A DNA stretch of 64,000 nt from Patiriisocius marinistellae. Its GTDB lineage: Bacteria; Bacteroidota; Bacteroidia; Flavobacteriales; Flavobacteriaceae. Position 1 is the first letter of the stretch; every line of letters starts with the position of its first letter. Where the stretch lies: positions 246,820 to 310,819 of the forward strand of contig NZ_BKCF01000005.1 in NCBI RefSeq assembly GCF_009014635.1, read 5' to 3'. The notes below the pieces were generated by a model. That model did no database searches. It was not told where the DNA came from and was given only the letters and a program-made list of their open reading frames with translations. The position numbers and the translations under genes were made by a program. This document shows, piece after piece, positions 25,878-34,975 of the stretch.

Positions 25878-26876
25878 TTATTTAATCGGATAACGAGTTA
25901 TCAAATCAATAATTCTCGAGGAATAACCTGCTTCATTATCATACCAGCCTATAATTTTAACCATTTTTCCTATTACAGATGTCATTTGTGAATCAAAAAT
26001 ACATGAGTGGGGATTGCCTATAATATCAATAGATACTATAGGATCTTCGGTATATTCTATAATTCCTTTAAACGCTTTCTCCGAGGCTATTTTAAATAGA
26101 TTGTTTATTTCCTCAATGGTCGTTTCATTTTTTATGTTTAATGTAATATCGCAAAGAGATCCATTAGGTACTGGAACTCTAATGCCACATCCCCCTATTG
26201 CATTTGAAAGTTCGGGAAATATTTTAGTCAATGCTTTTGCAGCTCCAGTGGTTGTGGGGACTATTGATTGTCCAGCCGCACGTGCGCGACGTAAATCTCT
26301 ATGGGGTTGATCATGTAAACTTTGATCGGTAGTATATGAATGAACAGTGGTGATGTATGCTTGCTCAATGCCGCAATTATCATTAATAACCTTTAGCATA
26401 GGAGCGGCGTTATTAGTAGTGCAGGATGCATTTGAAATAATCTCATCATCCTCGTTCAGAATATTTTCATTGACCCCTAAAACAACTGTCTTTATATCTT
26501 CATCAATTGGAGGAACAGATAATATTACTTTTTTAGCTCCTGCTGAAATATGTTTTTGAAGCTCAATTCGAGTTTTAAATTTACCAGAAGCTTCTACAAC
26601 GATATCAACATCGCTCCATTGTAAATTATCAAGGCTCTTTTCAGAAGTAAACCTAAAGTTTTTATTATCAATTAATAATTTACCATCTACAACTGAAATA
26701 TTTTTTTTCAATACTCCATGAATGGAATCATATTTTAAAAGATGACTTAATGTTTTTACATCCGCAATGTCATTTATTGCTATTACGTCAATGGTTGGGT
26801 GGTCAAGCAAAAGTCTAAAAAGTGTTCTACCTATACGCCCAAAACCGTTTATGCCAACTCTTGTTTTAACTCCCAT
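25878..26876 (-). CDS. gap: Glyceraldehyde-3-phosphate dehydrogenase, type I
   Basis: A 332-residue GAPDH with NAD motif VGINGFGRIGRTLFR, catalytic Cys152 in SNASCTTN, the substrate loop TVHSYTTDQ, and DNEAGYSSR near the end. It makes 1,3-bisphosphoglycerate in glycolysis or runs in reverse in gluconeogenesis. The start is ATG at 26876 (MGVKTRVGINGFG); the frame is open 29 codons further upstream, but that stretch lies inside the lipoyl synthase gene. It follows lipA by four bases on the same strand, an unusual operon partner, which suggests that it may not be the main glycolytic copy. Confidence 0.92.
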   Translation of the reverse strand: MGVKTRVGINGFGRIGRTLFRLLLDHPTIDVIAINDIADVKTLSHLLKYDSIHGVLKKNISVVDGKLLIDNKNFRFTSEKSLDNLQWSDVDIVVEASGKFKTRIELQKHISAGAKKVILSVPPIDEDIKTVVLGVNENILNEDDEIISNASCTTNNAAPMLKVINDNCGIEQAYITTVHSYTTDQSLHDQPHRDLRRARAAGQSIVPTTTGAAKALTKIFPELSNAIGGCGIRVPVPNGSLCDITLNIKNETTIEEINNLFKIASEKAFKGIIEYTEDPIVSIDIIGNPHSCIFDSQMTSVIGKMVKIIGWYDNEAGYSSRIIDLITRYPIK

Positions 26877-26880
26877 CTTT

Positions 26881-27753
26881 TTAAGTAAGGTGCTTTTGAG
26901 CTTTATAAGAAGAACGAACAAGTGCACCACTTTCAACATGACGGAACCCCATTTCAAGACCAATGGTTTCGTACTTTTTAAACTGCTCAGGTGTGATAAA
27001 TTCTTTTACAGGGAGGTGTTTTTTAGACGGTTGTAAATATTGTCCAATTGTAATAATATCAAGGCCTACTTCGCGTAAGTCTTTCATTGTTTGTAAAACC
27101 TCTTCTTCGGTTTCACCAAGTCCTAGCATAATACCGCTTTTAGTGCGTTCAATGCCATTATCTTTTAAATATTTTAATACTTCAAGACTGCGCTCATATT
27201 TTGCTTGTATACGTACTTCTCGTGTTAAACGTTTTACAGTTTCCATATTATGTGAAACTACTTCGGGCTTGACCGCAATGATACGGTCTATATTGCGGGT
27301 ATTTCCTTGAAAATCAGGAATAAGTGTTTCAAGAGTTGTTTCAGGATTCATACGGCGAATTGCCTTTACCGTTTCGGCCCAAATAATAGACCCCATATCT
27401 TTTATGTCGTCCCTATCAACACTCGTAACCACGGCATGTTTAATGCTCATCAATTTGATAGAACGTGCCACTTTTTCAGGTTCATCCCAGTCAACATCCT
27501 CAGGTCTTCCAGTTTTAACACCACAAAATCCGCATGAGCGTGTACATACATTTCCTAAAATCATGAATGTTGCCGTACCTTCGGTCCAGCATTCTCCCAT
27601 ATTAGGACAGCTTCCCGAGGTGCAAATTGTATGTAAATCATACTTTTCAACGAGTCCACGGAGCGCGGTATATTTTTTTCCAGTAGGCAATTTAACCCTT
27701 AGCCACTTAGGTTTAGGTGTTCTTTGCGTAGGTGTTGCGGTTTCTATACTCAT
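26881..27753 (-). CDS. lipA: Lipoyl synthase
   Basis: A 290-residue radical-SAM enzyme that inserts sulfur into octanoyl-carrier domains of pyruvate and 2-oxoglutarate dehydrogenases. The auxiliary cluster motif [12 protein letters not shown] (Cys44, 49, 55) and the SAM-cluster motif CTRSCGFC (Cys70, 74, 77) are intact, as is the C-terminal RSSYKA that supplies the serine ligand. A TATCTTTG box lies just upstream, so this is probably the start of the lipA-gap transcript. Confidence 0.95.
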   Translation of the reverse strand: MSIETATPTQRTPKPKWLRVKLPTGKKYTALRGLVEKYDLHTICTSGSCPNMGECWTEGTATFMILGNVCTRSCGFCGVKTGRPEDVDWDEPEKVARSIKLMSIKHAVVTSVDRDDIKDMGSIIWAETVKAIRRMNPETTLETLIPDFQGNTRNIDRIIAVKPEVVSHNMETVKRLTREVRIQAKYERSLEVLKYLKDNGIERTKSGIMLGLGETEEEVLQTMKDLREVGLDIITIGQYLQPSKKHLPVKEFITPEQFKKYETIGLEMGFRHVESGALVRSSYKAQKHLT

Positions 27754-27759
27754 AGACTA

Positions 27760-27767
27760 CAAAGATA
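27760..27767 (-). promoter_or_regulatory. Candidate -7 box (TATCTTTG) for lipA
   Basis: On the minus strand TATCTTTG lies seven bases before the lipA ATG and fits TANNTTTG. No clear -33 TTTG is found 19 bases further upstream. Confidence 0.5.
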
Positions 27768-27868
27768 ATGAATTAGTCGGTAGTTTTTTAATTGGTAGAC
27801 GTTAGATTAGCATGTAGTTTTTAATATATGTTTGGCTTATAATTTTTAAAAATAAGAGGGTTAAACTA

Positions 27869-28432
27869 TTACTTTTGAGTAATAATTTCAGCAAGGAGTT
27901 TTTTTGCTCTTAAAAGGCGCACTTTTACATTGTTTAAAGTTTCTTTAGTACTTATAGCAATTTCATCGTAGCTCATTTCTTGAAAATAGCGAAGTTGGAT
28001 GACCTCTTGATACATAGGGTTTAGCATTTTTATGTAGCGAAGTAATTGTGCTAAGTTTTGCTCCGTAATTAAAATATCTTCTGGAGTGGGAGAGGCGTCT
28101 GCAATATTTTTTAACTGCTCATCACTATCTGTTGCAGTATTTGTGTAAACAGATGCATTTTTCTTGCGGGTTTTATCAATTTGTATATTTTTTGAAATAG
28201 CTATTAACCATGTGCTAAATGTAAAAGCTTCATCATAAGTATTAATCCGGTCAAAGGCTTTTGCAAAGGTTTCAATTGTAATATCTTCTGCATCAATTGG
28301 GTTACGCACACGCTTAAGTTGAAACCTGTAAACTAAGTTCCAATGTGCATCAAGTAGAAATCTGTATGCAGATTGGTTTCCTTCTTTTGCTCTTTTAAGT
28401 TGTAATGAAAGTGTGTTTTTTTCTATTTCCAC
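27869..28432 (-). CDS. ECF-type RNA polymerase sigma factor
   Basis: A 187-residue sigma-70 family protein of extracytoplasmic-function type. Region 2 is visible as NPIDAEDITIETFAKAFDRINTYDEAFTFSTWLIAISKN and region 4 as LNPMYQEVIQLRYFQEMSYDEIAISTKETLNNVKVRLLRAKKLLAE (helix-turn-helix). No anti-sigma factor gene is adjacent. The start overlaps the end of the glycosyltransferase gene by ten bases, so the two are probably co-expressed; what it controls is unknown. Confidence 0.88.
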   Translation of the reverse strand: MEIEKNTLSLQLKRAKEGNQSAYRFLLDAHWNLVYRFQLKRVRNPIDAEDITIETFAKAFDRINTYDEAFTFSTWLIAISKNIQIDKTRKKNASVYTNTATDSDEQLKNIADASPTPEDILITEQNLAQLLRYIKMLNPMYQEVIQLRYFQEMSYDEIAISTKETLNNVKVRLLRAKKLLAEIITQK

Positions 28433-29526
28433 TTCGTTGGTTTAGCTACGCTGTTAGAAATAAAGATAGACAATTGTGATATGAGTAACAAGAGGTCTAA
28501 AAGTATGATGAATGGAATTAGTGGCTTTTCTTTCAATTTTGCTGCGCCAAAACCTATTACTAACATTTGAAAAAGAACCTTAAATCCAACAATAATAAGC
28601 GCAATTTTCCAGAAAGGTGTAAACATATTTAAAATTACTAAGGCTATAAATAGAAGTTTAGAAAAATAGAAAAGCCCTAATAAGGTCTGGTGAGATTTTT
28701 TATAATATTTAGCAGTACTTACATGTCTGCGCTTTTGAATGCGCCATGCTTTCCAAGTCTTTTTAGGTTGTGAATATGTAAATGTTTCTGGATCAGTAAC
28801 AATAACTGTGTTTTTTGAAGTAGCTACTTCATTGACAAATAAATCATCATCACCGCTAGGCACTTTTATGTGAGAAATAAAGCCATTATGCTTATAGAAT
28901 AGTTGACTAGTGTATCCAATATTGCGCCCTACACCCATATATGGCATCTTACTTTTAGCATACGAAAAATATTGAATCGCAGTCATAACCGTTTCAAACC
29001 TAATAAGCGCATTTAATATTCCCGAATCTTTTTTATACCCTCCATACCCAAGTAATAATTGTTTTTCTTCTGAAAAGTATTGACTCATTTCTCTTAGCCA
29101 CGATTGAGAAGAAGGACTACAATCTGCGTCTGTAAAAATAAGTTGAGTGTGAGTTGCTTTTTTTATTCCAAGTGTTAACGCGTATTTTTTACTTGCCCAA
29201 AACGCCTCATTGTTTTTAACATTGCTAATCTTTATACGAGAATCATTCTCGGCAAATGCTTCCATTACCTCCAGTGTGTTATCGTGTGAGGAATCGTTAA
29301 TTAAAATGAGTTCAAAATTAGGATGATTTTGCTCAAGCCATAACGGTATGTTTTGCTTTAAATTTTCGGCTTCGTTTTTAGCGCAAACAATTAAAGAAAC
29401 AGGAAGAAATGATGTTGGAATGTGTTTTTTTTCTTCGGAAATTTTAGAAAATGAAAATCCTGAAAATAGAAGGTAATATAGAATTAAAATAAAAGTAACA
29501 ACACCTAAAGCGTAGAGTAGAATCAT
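28423..29526 (-). CDS. Membrane glycosyltransferase, family 2
   Basis: A 367-residue protein with an N-terminal membrane helix, a GT-A domain (VSLIVCAKNEAENLKQNIP, LILINDSSHDNTLEVM, IFTDADCSPSSQSWL giving the DxD-type metal site, PSGDDDLFVNEV for acceptor binding), and two or three C-terminal membrane helices. It probably adds sugar to a lipid or polysaccharide at the inner membrane. A QKRRHVSTAKYY segment resembles the Q/RxxRW loop of processive enzymes. It is followed by the ECF sigma gene. A motif copy is at 29433-29442. Confidence 0.85.
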   Translation of the reverse strand: MILLYALGVVTFILILYYLLFSGFSFSKISEEKKHIPTSFLPVSLIVCAKNEAENLKQNIPLWLEQNHPNFELILINDSSHDNTLEVMEAFAENDSRIKISNVKNNEAFWASKKYALTLGIKKATHTQLIFTDADCSPSSQSWLREMSQYFSEEKQLLLGYGGYKKDSGILNALIRFETVMTAIQYFSYAKSKMPYMGVGRNIGYTSQLFYKHNGFISHIKVPSGDDDLFVNEVATSKNTVIVTDPETFTYSQPKKTWKAWRIQKRRHVSTAKYYKKSHQTLLGLFYFSKLLFIALVILNMFTPFWKIALIIVGFKVLFQMLVIGFGAAKLKEKPLIPFIILLDLLLLISQLSIFISNSVAKPTKWK

Positions 29527-29551
29527 GCGATCGCGAGCCTTTTAAAAGCTT

Positions 29552-29755
29552 TTAAGAGTGAGCTTCTTCTTTGCAAGTGTCAAATTGATCAGGTGTTTTT
29601 CCGCAAAAACCACAAGCTTCACCGCTTTTATTTAAGAACGGACTTTGGCTTGCGCAAGTTCCAGCAAATTCACCATCTTTTTTTGCCCAAAGTTTAATTG
29701 CGATACCCGCTACTGCCAATAATAAGAGTGCTAATGTGATTAGAAAGATTCCCAT
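29552..29755 (-). CDS. Small cysteine-rich membrane protein
   Basis: A 67-residue protein with one N-terminal membrane helix (residues 2-24) and a soluble tail that carries four cysteines (CASQSPFLNKSGEACGFCGKTPDQFDTC). The spacing CxxC plus outer cysteines could bind metal or form disulfides. I do not recognise a named family; similar short membrane/secreted proteins occur beside glycosyltransferase genes in flavobacteria. It lies 25 bases before the glycosyltransferase start and may lead that operon. Confidence 0.65.
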   Translation of the reverse strand: MGIFLITLALLLLAVAGIAIKLWAKKDGEFAGTCASQSPFLNKSGEACGFCGKTPDQFDTCKEEAHS

Positions 29756-29775
29756 AACATAAATAAATTATGCTA

Positions 29776-29783
29776 CAAAAATA
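29776..29783 (-). promoter_or_regulatory. Candidate -7 box (TATTTTTG)
   Basis: TATTTTTG on the minus strand, fitting TANNTTTG, lies 20 bases before the ATG of the small membrane protein and could drive that gene, the glycosyltransferase and the sigma factor. Confidence 0.4.
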
Positions 29784-29849
29784 CAATCTTTATTACAGAT
29801 AGCATTTTAATTTGATTAATTTTAGGAGCTGTAAAAAATCTCAAAAATT

Positions 29850-30455
29850 ATGAAATCATATTATTCTTACTTTATTATCTTTTTATTATTTCCGTTATTA
29901 TTTTCGTGTAAGAATAATACTAATGAAAAGGGAACAACAGCACCTATGGATTCGGTGTCTAAAATTTCCGAAGAGAAAGATTTAAAGGAACAAAGAGAAA
30001 AAAACTTGAGCAGCTCGGTTGTTTCTAGAGCGATGATGACACCAGAGCTTTCTAAGTTTGTAAGTAGTGTAATTTCGGCAGGTCTTGTAGATTCCTTGAT
30101 GCTTGGTGATAAAAAATATACGGTCTTTGCGCCATCAAACGAAGCTTTTGATACGATGAATTCAAATTTGAAAGAGACGGTTTACAATCTTGCTAATGTG
30201 ACTGCGTTAAAGGAGCTTCTCAAAAATCATATTGTGTTAGGTAATCTTGACTCTATAGCACTGGTGAGTAGTATTCGAAACAATAATGGTGTTTACAAAA
30301 TAAATACAATGAGTGGGGATGAATTGAGTGCTTCGCGCGACGGAATGGATATTGTTTTTACAGATGCTAATGGCAAAAAGTCAAAACTTATTAAGAGCGA
30401 TATAAAAGCAGAAAACGGTGTTTTACATGTTATTGATGGTGTAATTGGAGAATAA
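29850..30455 (+). CDS. Fasciclin (FAS1) domain lipoprotein
   Basis: A 201-residue protein with a lipoprotein signal (LLFSC), a polar linker and one FAS1 domain starting near residue 65. Hallmarks are KKYTVFAPSNEAFDTM (H1 motif), LKNHIVLGNLDSIAL and the C-terminal IKSDIKAENGVLHVIDGVIGE (H2). FAS1 domains mediate cell adhesion or bind ligands; in this phylum they are common exported lipoproteins. It stands alone between divergent and convergent neighbours. A motif copy at 29964-29973 in the linker is read Ile-Ser-Glu. Confidence 0.9.
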   Translation: MKSYYSYFIIFLLFPLLFSCKNNTNEKGTTAPMDSVSKISEEKDLKEQREKNLSSSVVSRAMMTPELSKFVSSVISAGLVDSLMLGDKKYTVFAPSNEAFDTMNSNLKETVYNLANVTALKELLKNHIVLGNLDSIALVSSIRNNNGVYKINTMSGDELSASRDGMDIVFTDANGKKSKLIKSDIKAENGVLHVIDGVIGE

Positions 30456-30477
30456 TTGTAAGTAACTTATTTGGTAA

Positions 30478-31032
30478 TTATGATTGTTCTTTATTATCAG
30501 TAGATTTTTCAATAGAACTTGCGTGGTCTTTGATGATATACCAAGTTCCCTTTATTTTTTTTAAAGCATAACTTACCGTCATTCTATTAAAATAAGGAAC
30601 GCCATTTCTCTCAGGTTCGCGATAGATAACCTCTGTTATTGCGATTCCTAAATCTTCGGAAATTTCAGAATTTAAAATTTTTGTTTCAAAAGTCCAAGTG
30701 GTAGAGGCGTCTTTAAACCATGTGTCGTGGTAATCTATAAAGCCGTCTACGCCATTTATAATTTCGGTGCTTGGAAGAATTAATTGCATGGTCCCATTAG
30801 GTGACATGGTGCTTTTTAGGGTTGTCAAGTCCTTATTTGTCACAGCGTTTAAATGGGTTTCTAAAGTTTTTAAAAAAGCTTCTTTGTTTTGTTTTTCTGA
30901 AATTTGAGAAACGGCAATACTCGAATTATTCTCTAATTTTTCATTGCAGCCCATAATTAATAGTAGGGTTGTCGATAAGAGGAAAATTGATTTAAAAAGG
31001 CAGAAGGGTGTAAAGGTGTATTTTAAAATCAT
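30478..31032 (-). CDS. SnoaL/DUF4440-like (NTF2-fold) lipoprotein
   Basis: A 184-residue protein. A lipoprotein signal ends at LLIMGC, and the mature part begins with a helix and the phrase LETHLNAVTNKDLTTLKSTMSPNGTMQLILP, typical of NTF2-like domains, followed by DYHDTWFKDASTTWTFET and FNRMTVSYALKKIKGTWYIIKDHASS. The conserved Trp and C-terminal strand pattern fit DUF4440/SnoaL-type proteins. The role is unknown; it is exported and membrane anchored. A motif copy lies at 30654-30663. Confidence 0.75.
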   Translation of the reverse strand: MILKYTFTPFCLFKSIFLLSTTLLLIMGCNEKLENNSSIAVSQISEKQNKEAFLKTLETHLNAVTNKDLTTLKSTMSPNGTMQLILPSTEIINGVDGFIDYHDTWFKDASTTWTFETKILNSEISEDLGIAITEVIYREPERNGVPYFNRMTVSYALKKIKGTWYIIKDHASSIEKSTDNKEQS

Positions 31033-31113
31033 CTTTTTGTAGTTAGTTTTGACTTCAAGATATGAAAAATGAGTGAGAACTTAAGTGTTTAGGTCTTGTC
31101 TAAGTAGACTCAA

Positions 31114-32208
31114 TTATAACAATCCTAAAAATAATTTGACTCTAATTATTTTTTTAACTGATTGATAGACTTGCTTTTTATAGGCACTATCCTGTTGCAT
31201 TTCTGCAAGTATTGTGTCAATAGTTTCGGTCTCATCAATGGGCATTAGCAACATATCATTACCAGCCTTTGAAGCAATAAGTGGAGCATTATCTATAATG
31301 GTTACCGCTTTCATAATATTAAGAGCGTCAGTAATAATTAGTCCTTTAAAGCCTAATTCTTCTTTTAATAATCCCGTGACAATTTTTCTTGAACAGCTTG
31401 ATGGAAGTCCTTGAGTGTCATATTTTGCATTGTTTCTTATCGTAATATGTGCCATCATTATTGACAATACACCAGCATCTATTAAAGGTGGATAGACATC
31501 AACTTCTTGTAAATCCCCATCAATGTAAACGCTTTTTTTGTGAGTGTCTCCAGATACTAGTCCATGACCCGGAAAGTGTTTTGCGGTAGCAATAACGCCC
31601 TGCTCTTGGGTTGTTTGAATAAATTGTTTACTTAATGCAACGACTTTGTTTTTATCATCACCAAAACTTCTATTCTTGATAGCTTCGTTTCCAGGGCTAA
31701 CATCTGCAACAGGTGCAAAATTTTGACGAAACCCAATTTCTAATAATTCTTTATTAATGATACGTGCAATTGAGTCTGATTGCGCTTCTGTTTTTATGTC
31801 AATAGTATTCATTAATGGTGCAGTACCTTTTAGCCTACCATTGTATAGGCTAGGTTCGGCATCAATAGAATAGAGGAGTGGTATTTGATTTTTTGAAACA
31901 CTAATTGCATTAAGGCTATCGATTAATTTTTTGTGGTTTTCCTTTGTTCCCTTCAAAAAGACGACGCCTCCTATTTTATTTTCTTGTGCTAATTTGATGA
32001 CGGTTGCTTCGGGTTTTCCCAACTCTCCTGCCGATGTTACGAGCATTTGTGCAACACGCTCAGCATCATTAAGTGAATTAAATATTTCATCAACGCGATG
32101 TTCAATTACAGGGTTGTATTTATAAAAATCTGAAAGATTTTTAGATTGTGATATTGCTTGCAAGCAGGTAGTTAGTATAATAATAAAGGTGAATAATCCT
32201 CTTTTCAT
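31114..32208 (-). CDS. Glycoside hydrolase family 3-type beta-N-acetylhexosaminidase
   Basis: From ATG at 32208 it is a 364-residue exported enzyme with a signal peptide (to about AISQ). The GH3 N-terminal barrel shows QIPLLYSIDAEPS, FAPVADVSPGNEAIKNRSFGDD, ATAKHFPGHGLVSGDTHKKS (the NagZ-like His-containing loop) and GLIITDALNI with the catalytic Asp. It stands without the second GH3 domain, as in NagZ, so a role in trimming GlcNAc-containing glycans or peptidoglycan fragments is likely. An in-frame ATG eight codons upstream is less likely, because it shifts the signal peptide. Confidence 0.85.
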   Translation of the reverse strand: MKRGLFTFIIILTTCLQAISQSKNLSDFYKYNPVIEHRVDEIFNSLNDAERVAQMLVTSAGELGKPEATVIKLAQENKIGGVVFLKGTKENHKKLIDSLNAISVSKNQIPLLYSIDAEPSLYNGRLKGTAPLMNTIDIKTEAQSDSIARIINKELLEIGFRQNFAPVADVSPGNEAIKNRSFGDDKNKVVALSKQFIQTTQEQGVIATAKHFPGHGLVSGDTHKKSVYIDGDLQEVDVYPPLIDAGVLSIMMAHITIRNNAKYDTQGLPSSCSRKIVTGLLKEELGFKGLIITDALNIMKAVTIIDNAPLIASKAGNDMLLMPIDETETIDTILAEMQQDSAYKKQVYQSVKKIIRVKLFLGLL

Positions 32209-32271
32209 GTGTTCAATTATTTTCAAATTCAAATTTCCGAAGAATGACTTTTTTAGGTGTGTCTACACTAA

Positions 32272-32670
32272 TTATTTTTTTATCACTTTCAAAAATATAA
32301 TCAAAAAGAATATACAAAAGAGTAAATCATTAATACCATAAACAGAATAAAACATGCCTGCCATTACATCTTCTTTATACACTTTTGAAATATCATTATT
32401 TAGTAGCCATTGTATCCACACATAACCATAAATTAGCTTTTCAATAGCAAATACTGCAACGAGCCAGGGGACTAGTGCATATTTTTTTGCTACGGAAATA
32501 TATGCCAATCCCCATATATTTATCATTAATAAACCAAAGCTTGACATTACATTTGGGTCAAATTCAGTAATAGTATTATTGGTAAAGAGCCTAGAAAAAA
32601 TAAGGACTGACATGTTCATCAGTCCCGAAATTATAAATCCTTTTTTTATGGTTGAGTGGCTTAGGGTCAT
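32272..32670 (-). CDS. Unrecognised four-helix membrane protein
   Basis: A 132-residue protein with four predicted membrane helices (about residues 10-27, 43-60, 67-85 and 105-128) and little soluble sequence. No family motif is recognised. It lies 18 bases after the 32689-33360 gene on the same strand, so the two may form an operon. Confidence 0.6.
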   Translation of the reverse strand: MTLSHSTIKKGFIISGLMNMSVLIFSRLFTNNTITEFDPNVMSSFGLLMINIWGLAYISVAKKYALVPWLVAVFAIEKLIYGYVWIQWLLNNDISKVYKEDVMAGMFYSVYGINDLLFCIFFLIIFLKVIKK

Positions 32671-32688
32671 ATTTTTTTGACTATAATA

Positions 32689-33360
32689 TTATTCACCCTC
32701 GTGGTTAATTTCCTCATCAGTCAACGTGCCAGAAAACTCATCCATTTCAAAATCATCTCTATTGAACCAATAATCTGAACTTATTATTTGGTATTGTGTT
32801 CCTCCTTGAGGGTTTAACTCCCAAATAATACCATCTGCAATTTTAAGCTCTTTCTCAGATTCTAATTTGTCGCTAAATAATCTTTTTAATAAGCTTCTAC
32901 TTGTAAGCAACTCGCTCAAAGTTCTAAGCATAATATCTTTATCTACAGTGACTTCACCGCCAAAGGTTAAGTCAATATCAATAATCGATGCTAGTGTATT
33001 TGGAAATTTACCATTATATGCTTTGTACAATAATTGATTAATATTATACAATGTATAATGTAGTGGGATTTCAGGATACTCCTCGGCTATTTTATCTAGG
33101 AGCATTTCGTGCGCAAGATTTTCAATCTGTCCAATATTTAAATGGTCACTTAGTTTGTATTTAAGTACAATCTCAGCAGCCTCAGGTGGTTCAAAATCTG
33201 AAATTGCGAGGGAAAGCATTTCAAGCAGCTCATTATCTGCAATACTAGCAGCGTCAGCAAAGTCAAATAACTCTAATAAATTTTTATAATCTTCATTTTT
33301 CCAGTAGCCTTTAATGGAGTCAACTGTTTTAATGTTAGTTTTCTTTATTGTAAACTTCAT
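32689..33360 (-). CDS. Hypothetical cytosolic protein, 223 residues
   Basis: A soluble, acidic, mostly helical protein without signal peptide or membrane segment. The first half (VDSIKGYWKNEDYKNLLELFDFADAASIADNELLEMLSLAISDFEPPEAAEIVLKYKL) resembles a helical repeat; the C-terminal third has aromatic residues (WELNPQGGTQYQIISSDYWFNRDDFEMDEFSG). No domain is recognised. It is followed by a four-helix membrane protein. Function unknown. Confidence 0.6.
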   Translation of the reverse strand: MKFTIKKTNIKTVDSIKGYWKNEDYKNLLELFDFADAASIADNELLEMLSLAISDFEPPEAAEIVLKYKLSDHLNIGQIENLAHEMLLDKIAEEYPEIPLHYTLYNINQLLYKAYNGKFPNTLASIIDIDLTFGGEVTVDKDIMLRTLSELLTSRSLLKRLFSDKLESEKELKIADGIIWELNPQGGTQYQIISSDYWFNRDDFEMDEFSGTLTDEEINHEGE

Positions 33361-33444
33361 AGTTGTTATATTTTACACTTTGCGTACAAAAATCAATCCT
33401 TTTGGGTAATGACAGTATGTGTTTATGATTAGATTAACATGAAA

Positions 33445-34755
33445 TTACTCCTTATAAACATCTCCTTCTTTCATCACAAAAGTAATATTCTTCAATTCTG
33501 AAATGTTTTCTAGCGGGTTTCCATCTACAGCAACAATATCTGCAAACTTTCCTTTTTCAAGCGTTCCTAAACTACTTGTCATTCCAAGCAATTCTGCGGC
33601 ATTAATAGTGGCAGTTTTGATGGCTTGATTTTCGTCCATTCCATATGTTACCATCAACTCAAATTCACGAGCATTTGTTCCATGTTTGCTCACACCACTA
33701 TCTGTACCAAAAGCAATATTAATTTTTCCTGCTAAAGCTTTTTTAAATGAAGCTTCCACCACGGGAGCCACTTGTTTTATTTTTTCAATAATGGCTGGAG
33801 GAATATTGGGATTGACAGATAACTCCTCATAAACTGAAACTCCCGCCAATAATGTAGGCACTAAATATGCTCCCGTTTGTTGAAATAATCTAATTGACTC
33901 GTCATTTAAATACGAACCGTGTTCAATAGAATTTACACCTGCTCTTAAAGCTGCGTTTACTCCTTCGGCTTCGTGGGCATGTGCTGCTACTTTTCTGCCT
34001 AGACTTGCGGCGGCTGCTACGATTGATTTCATTTCGTCATCCGTTAATTGTTGGCCAACTCCTGCTGCGGTGTTACTTAAAACCCCACCAGTTGCTGTGA
34101 TTTTAATGACATCGGCACCACTTTTTACAAGGGCGCGCACAGCACGACGACAGTCATCACTACCATCACAAATACTTACGTCTTGCCCCACCATTTCCAT
34201 AATTGCATCTCTATATCCATGAAAATCTCCATGCCCACCAGTGGCAGATACTGCTCCGTTTGAAGCTAAAATACGCGGGCCGGCAATTAATTTTTTTGCA
34301 ATAGCACGTTTAAGCGCGTTCATTATATGGGCATCACCTCCTAGATTACGTACGGTTGTAAAACCAGCGTCAAGAGTTCGTTTTGCATAAGGGATTGCGT
34401 CAAAAGCAGCATCGGCTTCTTCGGTTGTAGTCCAATCGTGCGGATTTGAACCTGGATCGCGCTCGCCAGTTATATGTGTGTGCATGTCAATAAAACCGGG
34501 CATTAAAAATTTATCCTTTAAGTCAATGATAGTAACATCGGGATTGTTCATTCCCAGTTGTGCTGGCTGTAAATAACCGCCTCGCATGTCAATAATTTTA
34601 CCTTTTTCTATGACAATTGTTTGTTGGGTTTTTGGAGAACTCCCAGGGATATCAAGAACAGTTCCTGCATGTATAACTGTGATTGGATTTTGAGCATTTA
34701 AAGAGCTTAAGCCGAAAAGTATAACAACTAAGAGTAGTTTTTTAAAATATAACAT
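33445..34755 (-). CDS. Exported metal-dependent amidohydrolase (imidazolonepropionase-like)
   Basis: A 436-residue enzyme from ATG at 34755, with a signal peptide (FGLSSLNAQ). Metal and catalytic motifs of the amidohydrolase superfamily are seen: HTH in FIDMHTHITGE, a Lys in DVIKITATGGV, HAHEAEG, SIEHGSY, and the Asp of AFGTDSGV. Proteins of this type are annotated as Xaa-Pro-type dipeptidases or organophosphate hydrolases; the substrate is probably a peptide or cyclic amide in the periplasm. An ATG eight codons upstream is possible, but leaves a poor signal. Confidence 0.82.
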   Translation of the reverse strand: MLYFKKLLLVVILFGLSSLNAQNPITVIHAGTVLDIPGSSPKTQQTIVIEKGKIIDMRGGYLQPAQLGMNNPDVTIIDLKDKFLMPGFIDMHTHITGERDPGSNPHDWTTTEEADAAFDAIPYAKRTLDAGFTTVRNLGGDAHIMNALKRAIAKKLIAGPRILASNGAVSATGGHGDFHGYRDAIMEMVGQDVSICDGSDDCRRAVRALVKSGADVIKITATGGVLSNTAAGVGQQLTDDEMKSIVAAAASLGRKVAAHAHEAEGVNAALRAGVNSIEHGSYLNDESIRLFQQTGAYLVPTLLAGVSVYEELSVNPNIPPAIIEKIKQVAPVVEASFKKALAGKINIAFGTDSGVSKHGTNAREFELMVTYGMDENQAIKTATINAAELLGMTSSLGTLEKGKFADIVAVDGNPLENISELKNITFVMKEGDVYKE

Positions 34756-34898
34756 TGGTTGTGATTTTAGAGATTTCAAGATACGGAAAATGTAAATTTG
34801 TTTTGATGACTTCCACAGTTAATATTTCCGAAGAAAAGGGAGATGTTGATAGCTAAAGACTAATGTTTAATTACTTGATGCTAAAGACTATTTTTTAC

Positions 34899-34929
34899 TT
34901 TGAAACGCATGTGTAAATCACTATCTTTG
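34899..34929 (+). promoter_or_regulatory. Bacteroidota-type promoter of ffh
   Basis: TTTG (34899-34902), 19 bases, then TATCTTTG (34922-34929) matches the -33/-7 pair TTTG-N19-TANNTTTG described for Bacteroides-type primary sigma factor. The ffh ATG follows 47 bases later. It is the best promoter in the window. Confidence 0.7.
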
Positions 34930-34975
34930 CCACCCTCGTAGAAAACGTACGATTGATTAAAAAACTAGATAGATT

